Origin: Clostridiaceae bacterium
GTDB taxonomy: Bacteria > Bacillota > Clostridia > Lachnospirales > Lachnospiraceae
Length of the DNA: 49,375 nt
Direction: 5' to 3'
Assembly (NCBI GenBank): GCA_910575585.1
Contig: CAJTGF010000041.1
Span: 1-49,375 of the forward strand
Every line of letters begins with the position of its first letter. Position 1 is the first letter of the stretch. Position numbers and translations under genes: made by a program. Shown here one piece after another: positions 8,272 to 16,646 of this stretch. The notes beneath the pieces were generated by a model. It saw only the letters and a program-made list of their open reading frames with translations. It did not search any database and had not been told where the DNA came from.

Positions 8272-8664
8272 TTGAGACTGAAAAACAAACTGCAGACGCC
8301 TGCCCCGGCAGGTAAGAAGCCCCGCCACAGGTTCTCCCCCGCAAAGGCAGCCTATTATGCCTTCCTGAGTTTTATGATGTTCTTAATGACTACCCAGCCA
8401 GTCTATGCCACCGATGTGTGGACGAAAGCCACGGAGATCATGAAGGACGTCTATAACCAGATCGTACTGATCTCCACTGTGGCCGCTATCGTCACCGCTT
8501 CGGTAGCCCTGCTGATGATGAACTTCTCCCGCTCCGGCCGCACGGTGGACGAAAGCCGCGCATGGCTGAAGCGCATCTGCATCACCTGGGCGATCTTAAA
8601 CGGCCTGGGGTTCATCATGGCCTACATCACCCCGTTCTTTGCGGATGGCAAGTGGAGCGGCTGA
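8272..8664 (+). CDS. TrbC/VirB2-like conjugation prepilin
   Basis: A 130-aa protein starting at TTG 8272, 6-7 bases after an AAAGGAGGT site; a longer frame from 8224 lacks one. A basic N-terminus precedes a signal-like hydrophobic stretch ending TTQPVYA. Two further hydrophobic helices follow (about residues 58-80 and 95-115). Small proteins with a leader and two helices are the hallmark of VirB2/TrbC pilins and related subunits in Firmicute ICEs. As first gene of the transfer operon, before the TrbL-like gene, this position fits. Sequence similarity is low, so the role is inferred from topology and order. Confidence 0.65.
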   Translation: MRLKNKLQTPAPAGKKPRHRFSPAKAAYYAFLSFMMFLMTTQPVYATDVWTKATEIMKDVYNQIVLISTVAAIVTASVALLMMNFSRSGRTVDESRAWLKRICITWAILNGLGFIMAYITPFFADGKWSG

Positions 8665-8686
8665 TGCCGGAAAGGAGTGATCATTT

Positions 8687-9397
8687 ATGGGTATTTTAGA
8701 CGGAATTGTGGAGTGGATTGCCGAACAGGTAATGAACGGCCTTGACCTTATAACCACCTCGGTCCTTGGGGCGCTGGGCTGTGACATGACCGTGTTCCTC
8801 CGTTACTTCCCTGCCGCCGAGACCATGTATAAGGTCTTTGTGGCGCTGGCTATCGGCATCATCCTTTTAAACTGGGTATGGCAGCTGTTTAAGAACTTCG
8901 GCCTGGGAGCCGGCATAGAAGCGGAAGACCCGGTGCGCCTGAGCATCCGTTCCGTCCTCTTCATCCTACTGGCTTATTTCTCGGACGGGATCGTGGATAC
9001 CGTTTTAAAGATTGGCGGCACCCCGTACCACTGGATCATGGATTCCGACCTGCCGGCATTGAGTTTTGCGGATTTCAATTCGGTCATGCTGGCCATCATC
9101 GGCGTCTGTGCCAACGGTGCGGTGGCTCTCATCGCACTGATCGTTGTGCTGGTACTGGCATGGAACTATCTGAAGCTCCTTTTGGAAGCGGCAGAACGGT
9201 ATGTCCTTTTAGGGGTACTGGTCTACACGGCGCCTGTGGCTTTTTCCATGGGGGCCTCCCAGTCTACCTCTAACATTTTTAAGTCCTGGTGCCGGATGTT
9301 CGGCGGGCAGGTGTTCCTCCTGCTCATGAACGCCTGGTGCCTGCGGCTGTTCACAAGCATGGTCGGGGCGTTCATCGCAAACCCGCTCTCACTGTGA
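8687..9397 (+). CDS. TrbL/VirB6-like transfer channel protein
   Basis: Polytopic membrane protein of 236 aa with about five hydrophobic segments. The central amphipathic region and the AERYVLLGVLVYTAPVAF segment resemble the TrbL/VirB6-type proteins encoded in Firmicute ICEs. VirB6 proteins line the inner-membrane part of the type IV secretion channel. An AAGGAG site precedes the ATG; the gene lies 22 bases after the prepilin gene and before a secreted protein gene. The family call rests on topology and context. Confidence 0.75.
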   Translation: MGILDGIVEWIAEQVMNGLDLITTSVLGALGCDMTVFLRYFPAAETMYKVFVALAIGIILLNWVWQLFKNFGLGAGIEAEDPVRLSIRSVLFILLAYFSDGIVDTVLKIGGTPYHWIMDSDLPALSFADFNSVMLAIIGVCANGAVALIALIVVLVLAWNYLKLLLEAAERYVLLGVLVYTAPVAFSMGASQSTSNIFKSWCRMFGGQVFLLLMNAWCLRLFTSMVGAFIANPLSL

Positions 9398-9424
9398 GAA
9401 AAACAGAAAGGAATGACAACAACC

Positions 9425-10438
9425 ATGAAAAAATATAAAAAGGTGCTTACTGCGGCCTTTCTGATGGCGCTCCTCCTCTGCCTGTCCTGCCAGACGGCCT
9501 TTGCCTTTTCGGAGAGTGACGCCCAGGCCCAGGTGGATGCGGCAGGCCGGGAGGCGGTATCGGGCAACGTCCTGGTCTGGTTCCTGTGCGCCATCGCATT
9601 CCTGAAAGTGTCGCAAAAAATTGATTCCTTCATGTCCAGCCTGGGCGTGAACGTGGGACATACAGGCGGCTCTATGATCGCAGAGGCCCTGGTTGCCGCA
9701 AGGGGCGTGGGCGCTGTCCGCAACTTTTCCCGCCAGCATTTCGGCGGCGGCCACAGCAGCAGCTCTTCCCATGTAAATAACGGCTCCGGCTCACCCGGAA
9801 GCCCCGGCAGTCCGGGCGGGTTTATGGCAGGCGGCCTTGCGGGGGTAGTCAGCCGGCAGGTCACAAACAGCGCCATCCGCACAGCCACCTCCCACACGGA
9901 AACAAACAGACAGGGCGGAAAGGCTCCCGGCGGCAGTATCGGCGGGTTTGCGTCCGCCATATCCGCCGGCATCGGGGGGAACATGTATGCATCTTCCGTT
10001 GCAAAGGGCGGCGATTTTGCCAATAACGTCATCGGCACAGTAGCAGCCGGAAATATTTCCTCCATGGGCACCATGACCGGGGAAAAGGCTGCCCAGGCCC
10101 TCCATTCCTACATGGGCTATGCCGCCCTGGAGGAAGGCGCACAGCATGTACCATCCTTTACAGGCGTGGAGATCGGGGGCGGGCGCATCACCGGCACGGA
10201 GATCTCGGAGGAACACCCGGAAGGTATTTCCTTCGGCATGTACCACGCAGACCAGTACGCAGCGCCGGAAGGGGCTTATGCTACCGTGCAGGCCGTGGAC
10301 GGCACTTCCTGGTACAAGCAGTACGCACAGGACGCCGTGGAAAAATCCCCTTACATGGCGGCGGACGGCTCCATCGCCTATAAGGAATCCATTGTGAAAA
10401 AAATGCCCCCGGCGCCCAAAAGAAAGGACAGGCTATAA
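9425..10438 (+). CDS. Secreted or membrane-anchored Gly/Ser-rich transfer protein
   Basis: A 337-aa protein starting at ATG 9425. The N-terminal KKYKK plus hydrophobic stretch ends in a plausible signal-peptidase site (QTAFA-F), and a second hydrophobic segment (VLVWFLCAIAFL) lies at about residues 49-66. A His/Ser-rich stretch and a short collagen-like GSPGSPGSPGG repeat follow, then a Gly/Ala-rich body. The C-terminus is basic and Pro-rich. I do not recognise the family. It abuts the C39 peptidase gene (stop and next ATG adjacent), so the two are surely co-expressed. It may be an extracellular part of the mating channel or a substrate of the peptidase. Confidence 0.6.
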   Translation: MKKYKKVLTAAFLMALLLCLSCQTAFAFSESDAQAQVDAAGREAVSGNVLVWFLCAIAFLKVSQKIDSFMSSLGVNVGHTGGSMIAEALVAARGVGAVRNFSRQHFGGGHSSSSSHVNNGSGSPGSPGSPGGFMAGGLAGVVSRQVTNSAIRTATSHTETNRQGGKAPGGSIGGFASAISAGIGGNMYASSVAKGGDFANNVIGTVAAGNISSMGTMTGEKAAQALHSYMGYAALEEGAQHVPSFTGVEIGGGRITGTEISEEHPEGISFGMYHADQYAAPEGAYATVQAVDGTSWYKQYAQDAVEKSPYMAADGSIAYKESIVKKMPPAPKRKDRL

Positions 10439-11815
10439 ATGGAAGAAAGACAGAAGAACGGGCTGGAAGAAGCCCTTGAGACCGGCGCGTCTGCGGCACA
10501 CCTTGCCAGGGGCGCCGTAAAAGCGGGGAAGGCGGTGTCCGGGGCCGCAAAGGGCGCTGCCATGGGCGGGCCTTACGGCGCAGCGGCAGGGGCGTTATGG
10601 GAAGGGCGTAAATTTGTCGGAAAGGTCCTGGCGGCAGCCGCTGTCCTGTTACTGCTCCCGGTGCTTTTTGTGCTGATGCTCCCCGGCCTGATCTTTGACG
10701 GCTTTTCCTCCGCCTTTTCCCCCGCTGACACGGAAAACCCCATCCTGAACAGTGAGGCCGCTGTTGTGGAGAATGCCAACACCATCACCTTCACCATCAG
10801 CAGCATCCTGGGGGAAGGCATGGAAGATGTCATGGAACGGATCGGGCGGGATTTTGCCGCCTCGGACGGGGATGAAATGGAGGTCATCAATCCCTATGAG
10901 ACAAGCCCCGTATACAACGCCAACCTTTTTGTCTCCCAGTACTGCGCGGAAAAGGATAAGGAATTTGCGGATATCTCCATTGCGGACATGGCGGCTGTCA
11001 TGCGCCGTGGGAAATCCCACCTTTACTCCTATAAGCGGACCGAGGAGATCCGTGAAAAGACGGTGGAGGACCCGGAAACCGGGGAAGAGACTACCGTATC
11101 CGAAAAATGGATGATCTATACCATTTCCTATAACGGGGAAGATTATTTTGCCGACCAGGTATTTTCCCTCACGGAAGAACAAAGGGAGCTTGCCGCCGAT
11201 TACGCACAGAACCTGAGCCTCTTCCTTGGCGACGGGCTGGTCCAGAACCTGGAAAACTGGGAAGGGAACAGCATCCCCTCCCTGGGTGATGTACGCTTTA
11301 CGGATGGCAGCACGGAAGTTGTCTATTTCAACCAGCTGGATGAACGCTATGCCGGGAAGCCCTATGGCACTGACCATATCGGCGGTTACGGCTGCGGGCC
11401 TACTTCCATGGCAATGGTGGTGTCCTCCCTGGCCGGCGAGACCGTTGACCCGGAACGGATGGCACAGTGGGCTTATGAAAACGGCTACTGGTGCAAAGGA
11501 AGCGGCTCCTACCATGCGCTGATCCCCGGCGCCGCAGCAAACTGGGGGCTTGCCGTTTCCGGCTGTACCCCTTCGGAACCCCAGCGGCTGTTGGACGCAC
11601 TGGCAGACGGGAAGCTGGTGGTGGCCATCATGTCAAAAGGGCACTTCACAAGCGGCGGCCACTTTATCGTGCTGCGGGGAGTGAAGGACGGGAAGATCCT
11701 GGTGGCGGACCCCGCCAGCTACAAACGGAGCGGGCAGCTCTGGGATCTTTCCATCATACTGAACGAAGCCAGCAGACGTGCAGGCGCAGGCGGCCCATTC
11801 TGGATCATCGGCTGA
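10439..11815 (+). CDS. Membrane-anchored C39-type cysteine peptidase
   Basis: 458 aa. A Gly/Ala-rich cytoplasmic N-terminus precedes one transmembrane helix (about 61-85), an extracellular middle region and a C-terminal peptidase_C39_2-like domain. The catalytic triad appears intact: C319 in GYGCGPTSMAM, H408 in GGHFIVLRGV and D424 in VADPAS. In Firmicute transfer operons this slot is usually taken by a cell-wall hydrolase (NlpC/P60 or C39-like) that opens peptidoglycan for the channel. C39 domains can also cleave peptide leaders. The substrate is unknown. The ATG directly follows the previous stop, with no separate ribosome binding site, so translational coupling is likely. Confidence 0.8.
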   Translation: MEERQKNGLEEALETGASAAHLARGAVKAGKAVSGAAKGAAMGGPYGAAAGALWEGRKFVGKVLAAAAVLLLLPVLFVLMLPGLIFDGFSSAFSPADTENPILNSEAAVVENANTITFTISSILGEGMEDVMERIGRDFAASDGDEMEVINPYETSPVYNANLFVSQYCAEKDKEFADISIADMAAVMRRGKSHLYSYKRTEEIREKTVEDPETGEETTVSEKWMIYTISYNGEDYFADQVFSLTEEQRELAADYAQNLSLFLGDGLVQNLENWEGNSIPSLGDVRFTDGSTEVVYFNQLDERYAGKPYGTDHIGGYGCGPTSMAMVVSSLAGETVDPERMAQWAYENGYWCKGSGSYHALIPGAAANWGLAVSGCTPSEPQRLLDALADGKLVVAIMSKGHFTSGGHFIVLRGVKDGKILVADPASYKRSGQLWDLSIILNEASRRAGAGGPFWIIG

Positions 11816-11916
11816 ACCGCCCTGCCACAGTCCGGCCATGAACCCTGTTTACAGATGTTCCGCTCTGATTTTACCATGGCCGGAACTGACACACTGCGAA
11901 AGAGAGGTACTACCAT

Positions 11917-14900
11917 ATGAACAATCAGAATGACCACGATACCTATATCATCCCGCCGAACTTTGTGGATACAGGCACATTTTTCGGCGGCATGTTCCGG
12001 GCAAGGAACGTGATCGAGGCCGGCATCCTGGCCGCCGTGACCGGGCTGCCGGTGTTTCTGTTCCTGCCCTTTAGTCTGACCGCACGGATCATCGTGCTGT
12101 GCCTGACTACCCTGCCCCTTGTCCTGTTTGCCCTGATCGGTATATCGGGGGAAAGCCTGTCTTCCTTCCTTGTCATCTTCTTGAAATATATGAAGAACCG
12201 CCGTATCGTGGGCGGCGGTGAAAGCCAGGAAACAATGCGGGCAGCCACCGCCGCAAAAAAAGACAGAAACGGTCACCGGAAGAAAAAATACAGCCATGAA
12301 GAAAACATAGCATCAGAGCATTCTGGCCGGAACGAAAAGCCGGGTAGAAACTATAAATCCGGCAAAAGCGAAAAGATCGGCGGCATATCCGGCTGGCGGC
12401 GCAGAGTGGAGGAAGATTTCCCAGCAGAGTTTGACCAGGTAAAAGGGTATGAGATCCGCCAGAAGCTCCGCCCCAGCCAGACACAGAAAAAACAAAATCC
12501 CATGTCCCAAAGCAATAAACATGGAAAAGCCGGAAAAAAGGGCGTCAAAAAAACAGATAAACGGAGAACATATGCAAAATCCAGAAAGGAGTGTGGCAGC
12601 CGTCAGCAGAAAAAGGACCGTTTCCCCAGAAAGCCGCTGCACACGCCGGAACCACAGTTTACCCACTTAAACCCAGTGGCGGACTACCTGCCCATCAGCA
12701 GGATAGAAAACGGCGTCATCTATACGAAAGACCACCGGTATGTGAAAGTAGTGGAGGTGATCCCAATAAACTTCCTGCTCCGCAGCGCCAGGGAACAGAG
12801 GAGCATCATCTATTCCTTTGTTTCCTATTTAAAGATAAGCCCTGTAAAACTCCAGTTCAAGGTGCTGACCCGCCGCGCGGATATCGGGCGCCACATGGAG
12901 ACGGTGCGCCGGGAGATGGCCCAGGAGACCAACGGACAGTGCCGGCTCATGCAGGAGGATTACCTGCAGTTCATCCAGCAGATCTGTTCCCGCGAGGCGG
13001 TCACGCGCCGGTTCTTCCTGGTCTTTGAATATGAACCCTGGAGCAACGCAAGGCGCACGGACGAGGAAGGGGAAGCCATTGGCGCCCTGCAGTCCGCCGT
13101 CCACACCGCATCCAATTACCTGCGCCAGTGCGGGAATGAAGTGGTACTGCCGGACAACGAGGACGAGTTCACCATTGACGTGCTCTATAACCTCCTGTGC
13201 CGGAATGAGAGCGCCGCTAAACCCCTCCCCGTCCGGGCAAAAGAGGTGGTGGCGCAGTACCTGGCAAACGGGCGGGAGGCGGAGATCGACCATATCCCTG
13301 CCGGGGAGTTTATTGCCCCCACAAGCATTGACTTCACCCACGGACGGTACATCTGCATTGACGGGCTTTATTACGCCTACCTGCTGATTCCCTCAGACGG
13401 CTATAAGACCCATGTGCCGGCCGGCTGGCTCAGCCTGATGGTCAACGCCGGGGACGGGATCGACCTGGACATGTTCCTCTCCCGCCAGCCCAAGGAGCGC
13501 ATCATCCAGAAGGTGGGCCAGCAGCTCCGCATCAACCGCTCCCGGATCAAGGACGCCAGCGATACCAACACGGATTTTGACGATATCGACAGCGCCATCC
13601 GCAGCGGTTACTTCCTGAAGGAAGGGCTTGCCAACAACGAGGATTTTTATTTTATGAACCTGTTGGTCACCATTACGGCCCCCAATGAAGAGGACCTGGA
13701 ATGGAAGGTCAGCGAGATGAAGAAACTCCTGCTCTCCCAGGACATGCGGGTTTCCACCTGCCACTTCCGGGAAGAACAGGCATTCCTGACCGCCCTGCCC
13801 CTGGTGTCCGTGGAAAAAGGACTGTATGAGCGCAGCAAACGAAACCTCCTTACCGGGGGCGCCGCAAGCTGCTACCCCTTCACCAGCTATGAGATGTGCG
13901 ATGACAACGGCATCCTGTTAGGCGTGAACAGATACAACAGCTCCTTGATCATTGTGGATATCTTCAACTCCGCTGTCTACAAAAACGCAAACATGGCGAT
14001 CCTGGGCACTTCCGGCGCGGGCAAGACCTTCACCATGCAGCTCATGGCCCTGCGGATGCGGCGCAAGGGAATCCCCATTTTCATCATTGCCCCGTTAAAA
14101 GGGCATGAGTTCCACCGGGCCTGCGCCAACGTGGGCGGCGAGTTCATCCAGGTCTCCCCGGCAAGCCCCCACTGTATCAACGTGATGGAGATCAGGCAGG
14201 TGGACCGCACCGTCAACGAACTGCTGGACGGCCCCGGCATCCAGCTCTCGGAACTGGCGGAGAAGATCCAGCGGCTCCATATCTTTTTCAGCCTGCTGAT
14301 CCCGGACATGAACCATGAGGAACGCCAGCTTTTGGACGAGGCCCTGATCCATACCTACAACAAGAAGGGCATCACCCATGACAACGCTTCCCTGGCAGAC
14401 CCCCAAAACCCGGAACGATACCGGGAAATGCCGGTACTGGGCGACCTCTACGAGATTTTAAAGAAATCAGCTGCTACAAAACGGCTGGCAAATATCCTGA
14501 ACCGACTGGTGAACGGCTCCGCCAGCACCTTCAACCAGCAGACCAACGTGTCCCTGGATAACAAATATACCGTGCTGGATATCTCTTCCCTGACTGGGGA
14601 CCTGCTGACCGTGGGGATGTTCGTGGCACTGGATTTTGTCTGGGACCGGGCCAAGGAAGACCGTACCGAGGAAAAGACCATTTTCATTGACGAGTGCTGG
14701 CAGCTTTTATCCGGCGCCGGCGCCACGGGTACACGCCTTGCCGGGGACTTCGTGCTGGAGATTTTCAAAACCATCCGGGGCTATGGCGGCTCCGCCGTCT
14801 GTGCCAGCCAGGACTTAAATGACTTCTTTAACCTGGATGAAGGGCGGTTCGGGAAGGGCATCATTAACAACTCCAAGACCAAGATCATCCTGAACCTGGA

Positions 14901-15123
14901 GGATGACGAGGCCATGCGTGTGCAGAGCGCCCTCCACCTCTCCGATGCGGAGGTCATGGAGGTCACCCACTTTGAACGGGGCAACGGCCTGATCAGCACC
15001 AACAACAATAACATCATGGTGGAGTTCAAGGCGAGCCCCCTGGAGAAAGACCTGATCACCACGGACCGGAGGGAGTTAAAGGATATCGTGGAACGGATGC
15101 GCCGGCAGAGTGAAGCCGGATAA
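11917..15123 (+). CDS. virB4: PrgI-VirB4 fusion: conjugal transfer ATPase
   Basis: Energises assembly and DNA transfer through the type IV secretion channel. Residues 1-100 resemble a PrgI/VirB3-like protein (IIPPNFVDTG start, helices at about 34-52 and 57-77). Residues about 100-245 form a very basic Lys/Arg/Gln-rich linker. The rest is a VirB4/TraE-type ATPase with Walker A GTSGAGKT (697-704) and Walker B FIDE (D925-E926), plus the ASQDLNDFF motif. In most Firmicute ICEs PrgI and VirB4 are separate genes of about 120 and 800 aa; here they are one frame of 1,068 aa with no internal stop. The start has an AGAGAGGT site. VirB3-VirB4 fusions are known in some proteobacterial systems. Confidence 0.92.
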   Translation: MNNQNDHDTYIIPPNFVDTGTFFGGMFRARNVIEAGILAAVTGLPVFLFLPFSLTARIIVLCLTTLPLVLFALIGISGESLSSFLVIFLKYMKNRRIVGGGESQETMRAATAAKKDRNGHRKKKYSHEENIASEHSGRNEKPGRNYKSGKSEKIGGISGWRRRVEEDFPAEFDQVKGYEIRQKLRPSQTQKKQNPMSQSNKHGKAGKKGVKKTDKRRTYAKSRKECGSRQQKKDRFPRKPLHTPEPQFTHLNPVADYLPISRIENGVIYTKDHRYVKVVEVIPINFLLRSAREQRSIIYSFVSYLKISPVKLQFKVLTRRADIGRHMETVRREMAQETNGQCRLMQEDYLQFIQQICSREAVTRRFFLVFEYEPWSNARRTDEEGEAIGALQSAVHTASNYLRQCGNEVVLPDNEDEFTIDVLYNLLCRNESAAKPLPVRAKEVVAQYLANGREAEIDHIPAGEFIAPTSIDFTHGRYICIDGLYYAYLLIPSDGYKTHVPAGWLSLMVNAGDGIDLDMFLSRQPKERIIQKVGQQLRINRSRIKDASDTNTDFDDIDSAIRSGYFLKEGLANNEDFYFMNLLVTITAPNEEDLEWKVSEMKKLLLSQDMRVSTCHFREEQAFLTALPLVSVEKGLYERSKRNLLTGGAASCYPFTSYEMCDDNGILLGVNRYNSSLIIVDIFNSAVYKNANMAILGTSGAGKTFTMQLMALRMRRKGIPIFIIAPLKGHEFHRACANVGGEFIQVSPASPHCINVMEIRQVDRTVNELLDGPGIQLSELAEKIQRLHIFFSLLIPDMNHEERQLLDEALIHTYNKKGITHDNASLADPQNPERYREMPVLGDLYEILKKSAATKRLANILNRLVNGSASTFNQQTNVSLDNKYTVLDISSLTGDLLTVGMFVALDFVWDRAKEDRTEEKTIFIDECWQLLSGAGATGTRLAGDFVLEIFKTIRGYGGSAVCASQDLNDFFNLDEGRFGKGIINNSKTKIILNLEDDEAMRVQSALHLSDAEVMEVTHFERGNGLISTNNNNIMVEFKASPLEKDLITTDRRELKDIVERMRRQSEAG

Positions 15124-15132
15124 GGGAACGGA

Positions 15133-15202
15133 TTACGCACCATATACGCATATATTACACAATCCCTTTTCCCATACGTCCGTTATACGCACAGATTACG
15201 CA
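15133..15202. repeat. Two triplets of 11-bp-spaced TTACGCA-type iterons
   Basis: TTACGCA (15133), ATACGCA (15144) and TTACACA (15155) form one set. ATACGTC (15174), ATACGCA (15185) and TTACGCA (15196) form a second. Within each set the start-to-start distance is exactly 11 bases; the sets are 19 apart. The array fills the gap between the virB4 stop and the next gene. The spacing equals that of the TTGGCAC iterons, though the motif differs. Such arrays usually bind a replication, relaxosome or regulatory protein. Confidence 0.7.
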
Positions 15203-15226
15203 TTTACAGAAAGGAAGGTGGCGCCA

Positions 15227-15754
15227 GTGAAGACCAGGGCAGACCTGTATGGCGGGGAAGCCACGGAACTGCTCCGGATCATATCCATGTATCCGGGGCT
15301 GACAGAAAAACAATTATGCCGGTTCTACCCTGGCCGGGAGGATGTCACCAGAAACCTGCTCTCCCACCTGGCCAGGCAGGGGCGCACCCGGCAGGCAGAC
15401 ACCGGTGGATATTTTCCATACGGAAACCAAAAGGCGGAAACTGATCCCGGCATGGTGCGGGCGGCATGGGTACTGCTTGATTTTATTGACAGGGCGGACT
15501 ACCACTCGTGCAGTGAGTTTCCCGTAAAGATTGCCTTTTTCTCAGGTGGCGAACTGTATGAGATCGTCCATGCCGCTGCCGGGCAGGAGGCCCTTGTCAC
15601 CCACGCCCTGCGCCAGAGCCGTGACAGCGGCGGCCGCCGTATCGTGCTGGTGGATGAGCCGGGGCAGATCCCACTGCTGGAATTTCCGGGGATAACCGGA
15701 TTCTGTACCGTGGATGGAAGCGGGAATGTAAGTTACTACAAAAAATCAACATAA
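15227..15754 (+). CDS. Winged-helix protein of unknown role
   Basis: 175 aa from GTG 15227, which follows an AAGGAAGG site; the longer frame from 15110 would translate through the iteron array and is unlikely. Residues about 12-50 (LLRIISMYPGLTEKQLCRFY...NLLSHLARQG) form a winged-helix-like DNA-binding region. The remainder is a mixed alpha/beta domain without recognised motifs. It may belong to a domain of unknown function seen in Firmicute ICEs (possibly DUF5697); this is from memory. Its place directly beside the iterons makes it a candidate for their binding protein. Confidence 0.6.
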   Translation: MKTRADLYGGEATELLRIISMYPGLTEKQLCRFYPGREDVTRNLLSHLARQGRTRQADTGGYFPYGNQKAETDPGMVRAAWVLLDFIDRADYHSCSEFPVKIAFFSGGELYEIVHAAAGQEALVTHALRQSRDSGGRRIVLVDEPGQIPLLEFPGITGFCTVDGSGNVSYYKKST

Positions 15755-15821
15755 AACAATCCATGCCCTGACCGCTATGATGCAGGGCAGCTATATTACA
15801 ACATCCAAAGGAGGGATGTAA

Positions 15822-16484
15822 TTGGACCGAAAGATTATCTCACGCCGGATCGCAGATATCCAGAACAGCCTGTCACGGCTGAACAACAACATCTGCGCCA
15901 TGGATTCCCTGGATATCCAGAGGTATCCCGAAAACTATGAAACCATGTCAACCGAAGCCGCTTTAAGAGCGGAAGGGATCGCCTGCCAGCTCAGGAGCCT
16001 CCTTTATGCCTCCACTTCCGTTCCAAAGGCTGAGTACCTTGTAAAAGCAGGGGAAGTGCATGGCATTGAGGTCAGCTTTGAGGGCGGCATCCTGGAGGTG
16101 TCAATGCCCCGGCTGCTTCCCAAAAAGAAAAGCCGCCAAAGCAGCCTGTTCCTGATCGACCCTCTCCACGCCGTCCTGGGGCAGTACATAGAGGAACACC
16201 CCCTGCCCCGGTTCCGGGAATGTGTGGTCTGCATCTCCCATGTATATGACCATGAACTGCCGGACTGGTGCCTGCTGGACTATGACAACCTGCAGCAGAA
16301 ACAGATCCTGGATACCATCGCCCTGTATGTGATGGCGGATGACAGTGGGCTTTTATGTGACGCCTACAATACCACGGAGCTTGGGGATAAGGACGGCACC
16401 CGTATCTATATCATGGAGAAAGGCCGTTTTGCCGGATGGCTCTCCGGGCGGGAAAAAGAGCTGAAATCCGTATCGGATTTTTGA
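15822..16484 (+). CDS. Uncharacterised ICE protein, 220 aa
   Basis: Starts at TTG 15822 behind AAAGGAGGG. The N-terminus (about 1-65) is helical and polar, with a coiled-coil-like RIADIQNSLSRLNNN stretch. The C-terminal part is mixed alpha/beta and contains CVVCISHVYDHELPDWCLLD. There is no signal peptide or membrane segment, so it is probably cytoplasmic. Proteins like this accompany Firmicute transfer genes (possibly DUF6100, uncertain), but no function is assigned. A small hairpin (GCCCTG...CAGGGC) lies just upstream. Confidence 0.65.
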   Translation: MDRKIISRRIADIQNSLSRLNNNICAMDSLDIQRYPENYETMSTEAALRAEGIACQLRSLLYASTSVPKAEYLVKAGEVHGIEVSFEGGILEVSMPRLLPKKKSRQSSLFLIDPLHAVLGQYIEEHPLPRFRECVVCISHVYDHELPDWCLLDYDNLQQKQILDTIALYVMADDSGLLCDAYNTTELGDKDGTRIYIMEKGRFAGWLSGREKELKSVSDF

Positions 16485-16646
16485 CGGTTTTTCTCATTTT
16501 TTCACCCATATGCCGGGAATCCGGGAAATGCCCGAAAATCCGCCTGTGGAAATTGGTTTCCCACCCGGAATGTACCGAAGTTTTCAGTCACCCCGGTAAA
16601 AACCGGGGAAATGCCGGCCCTGTGCCGGTCATAAGGAGGTGATCAT

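Noticed and set aside
9223-10074. 283-codon minus-strand frame
   Set aside because: Antisense to the TrbL-like and Gly/Ser-rich genes, low-complexity Pro/Ala content, no ribosome binding site.
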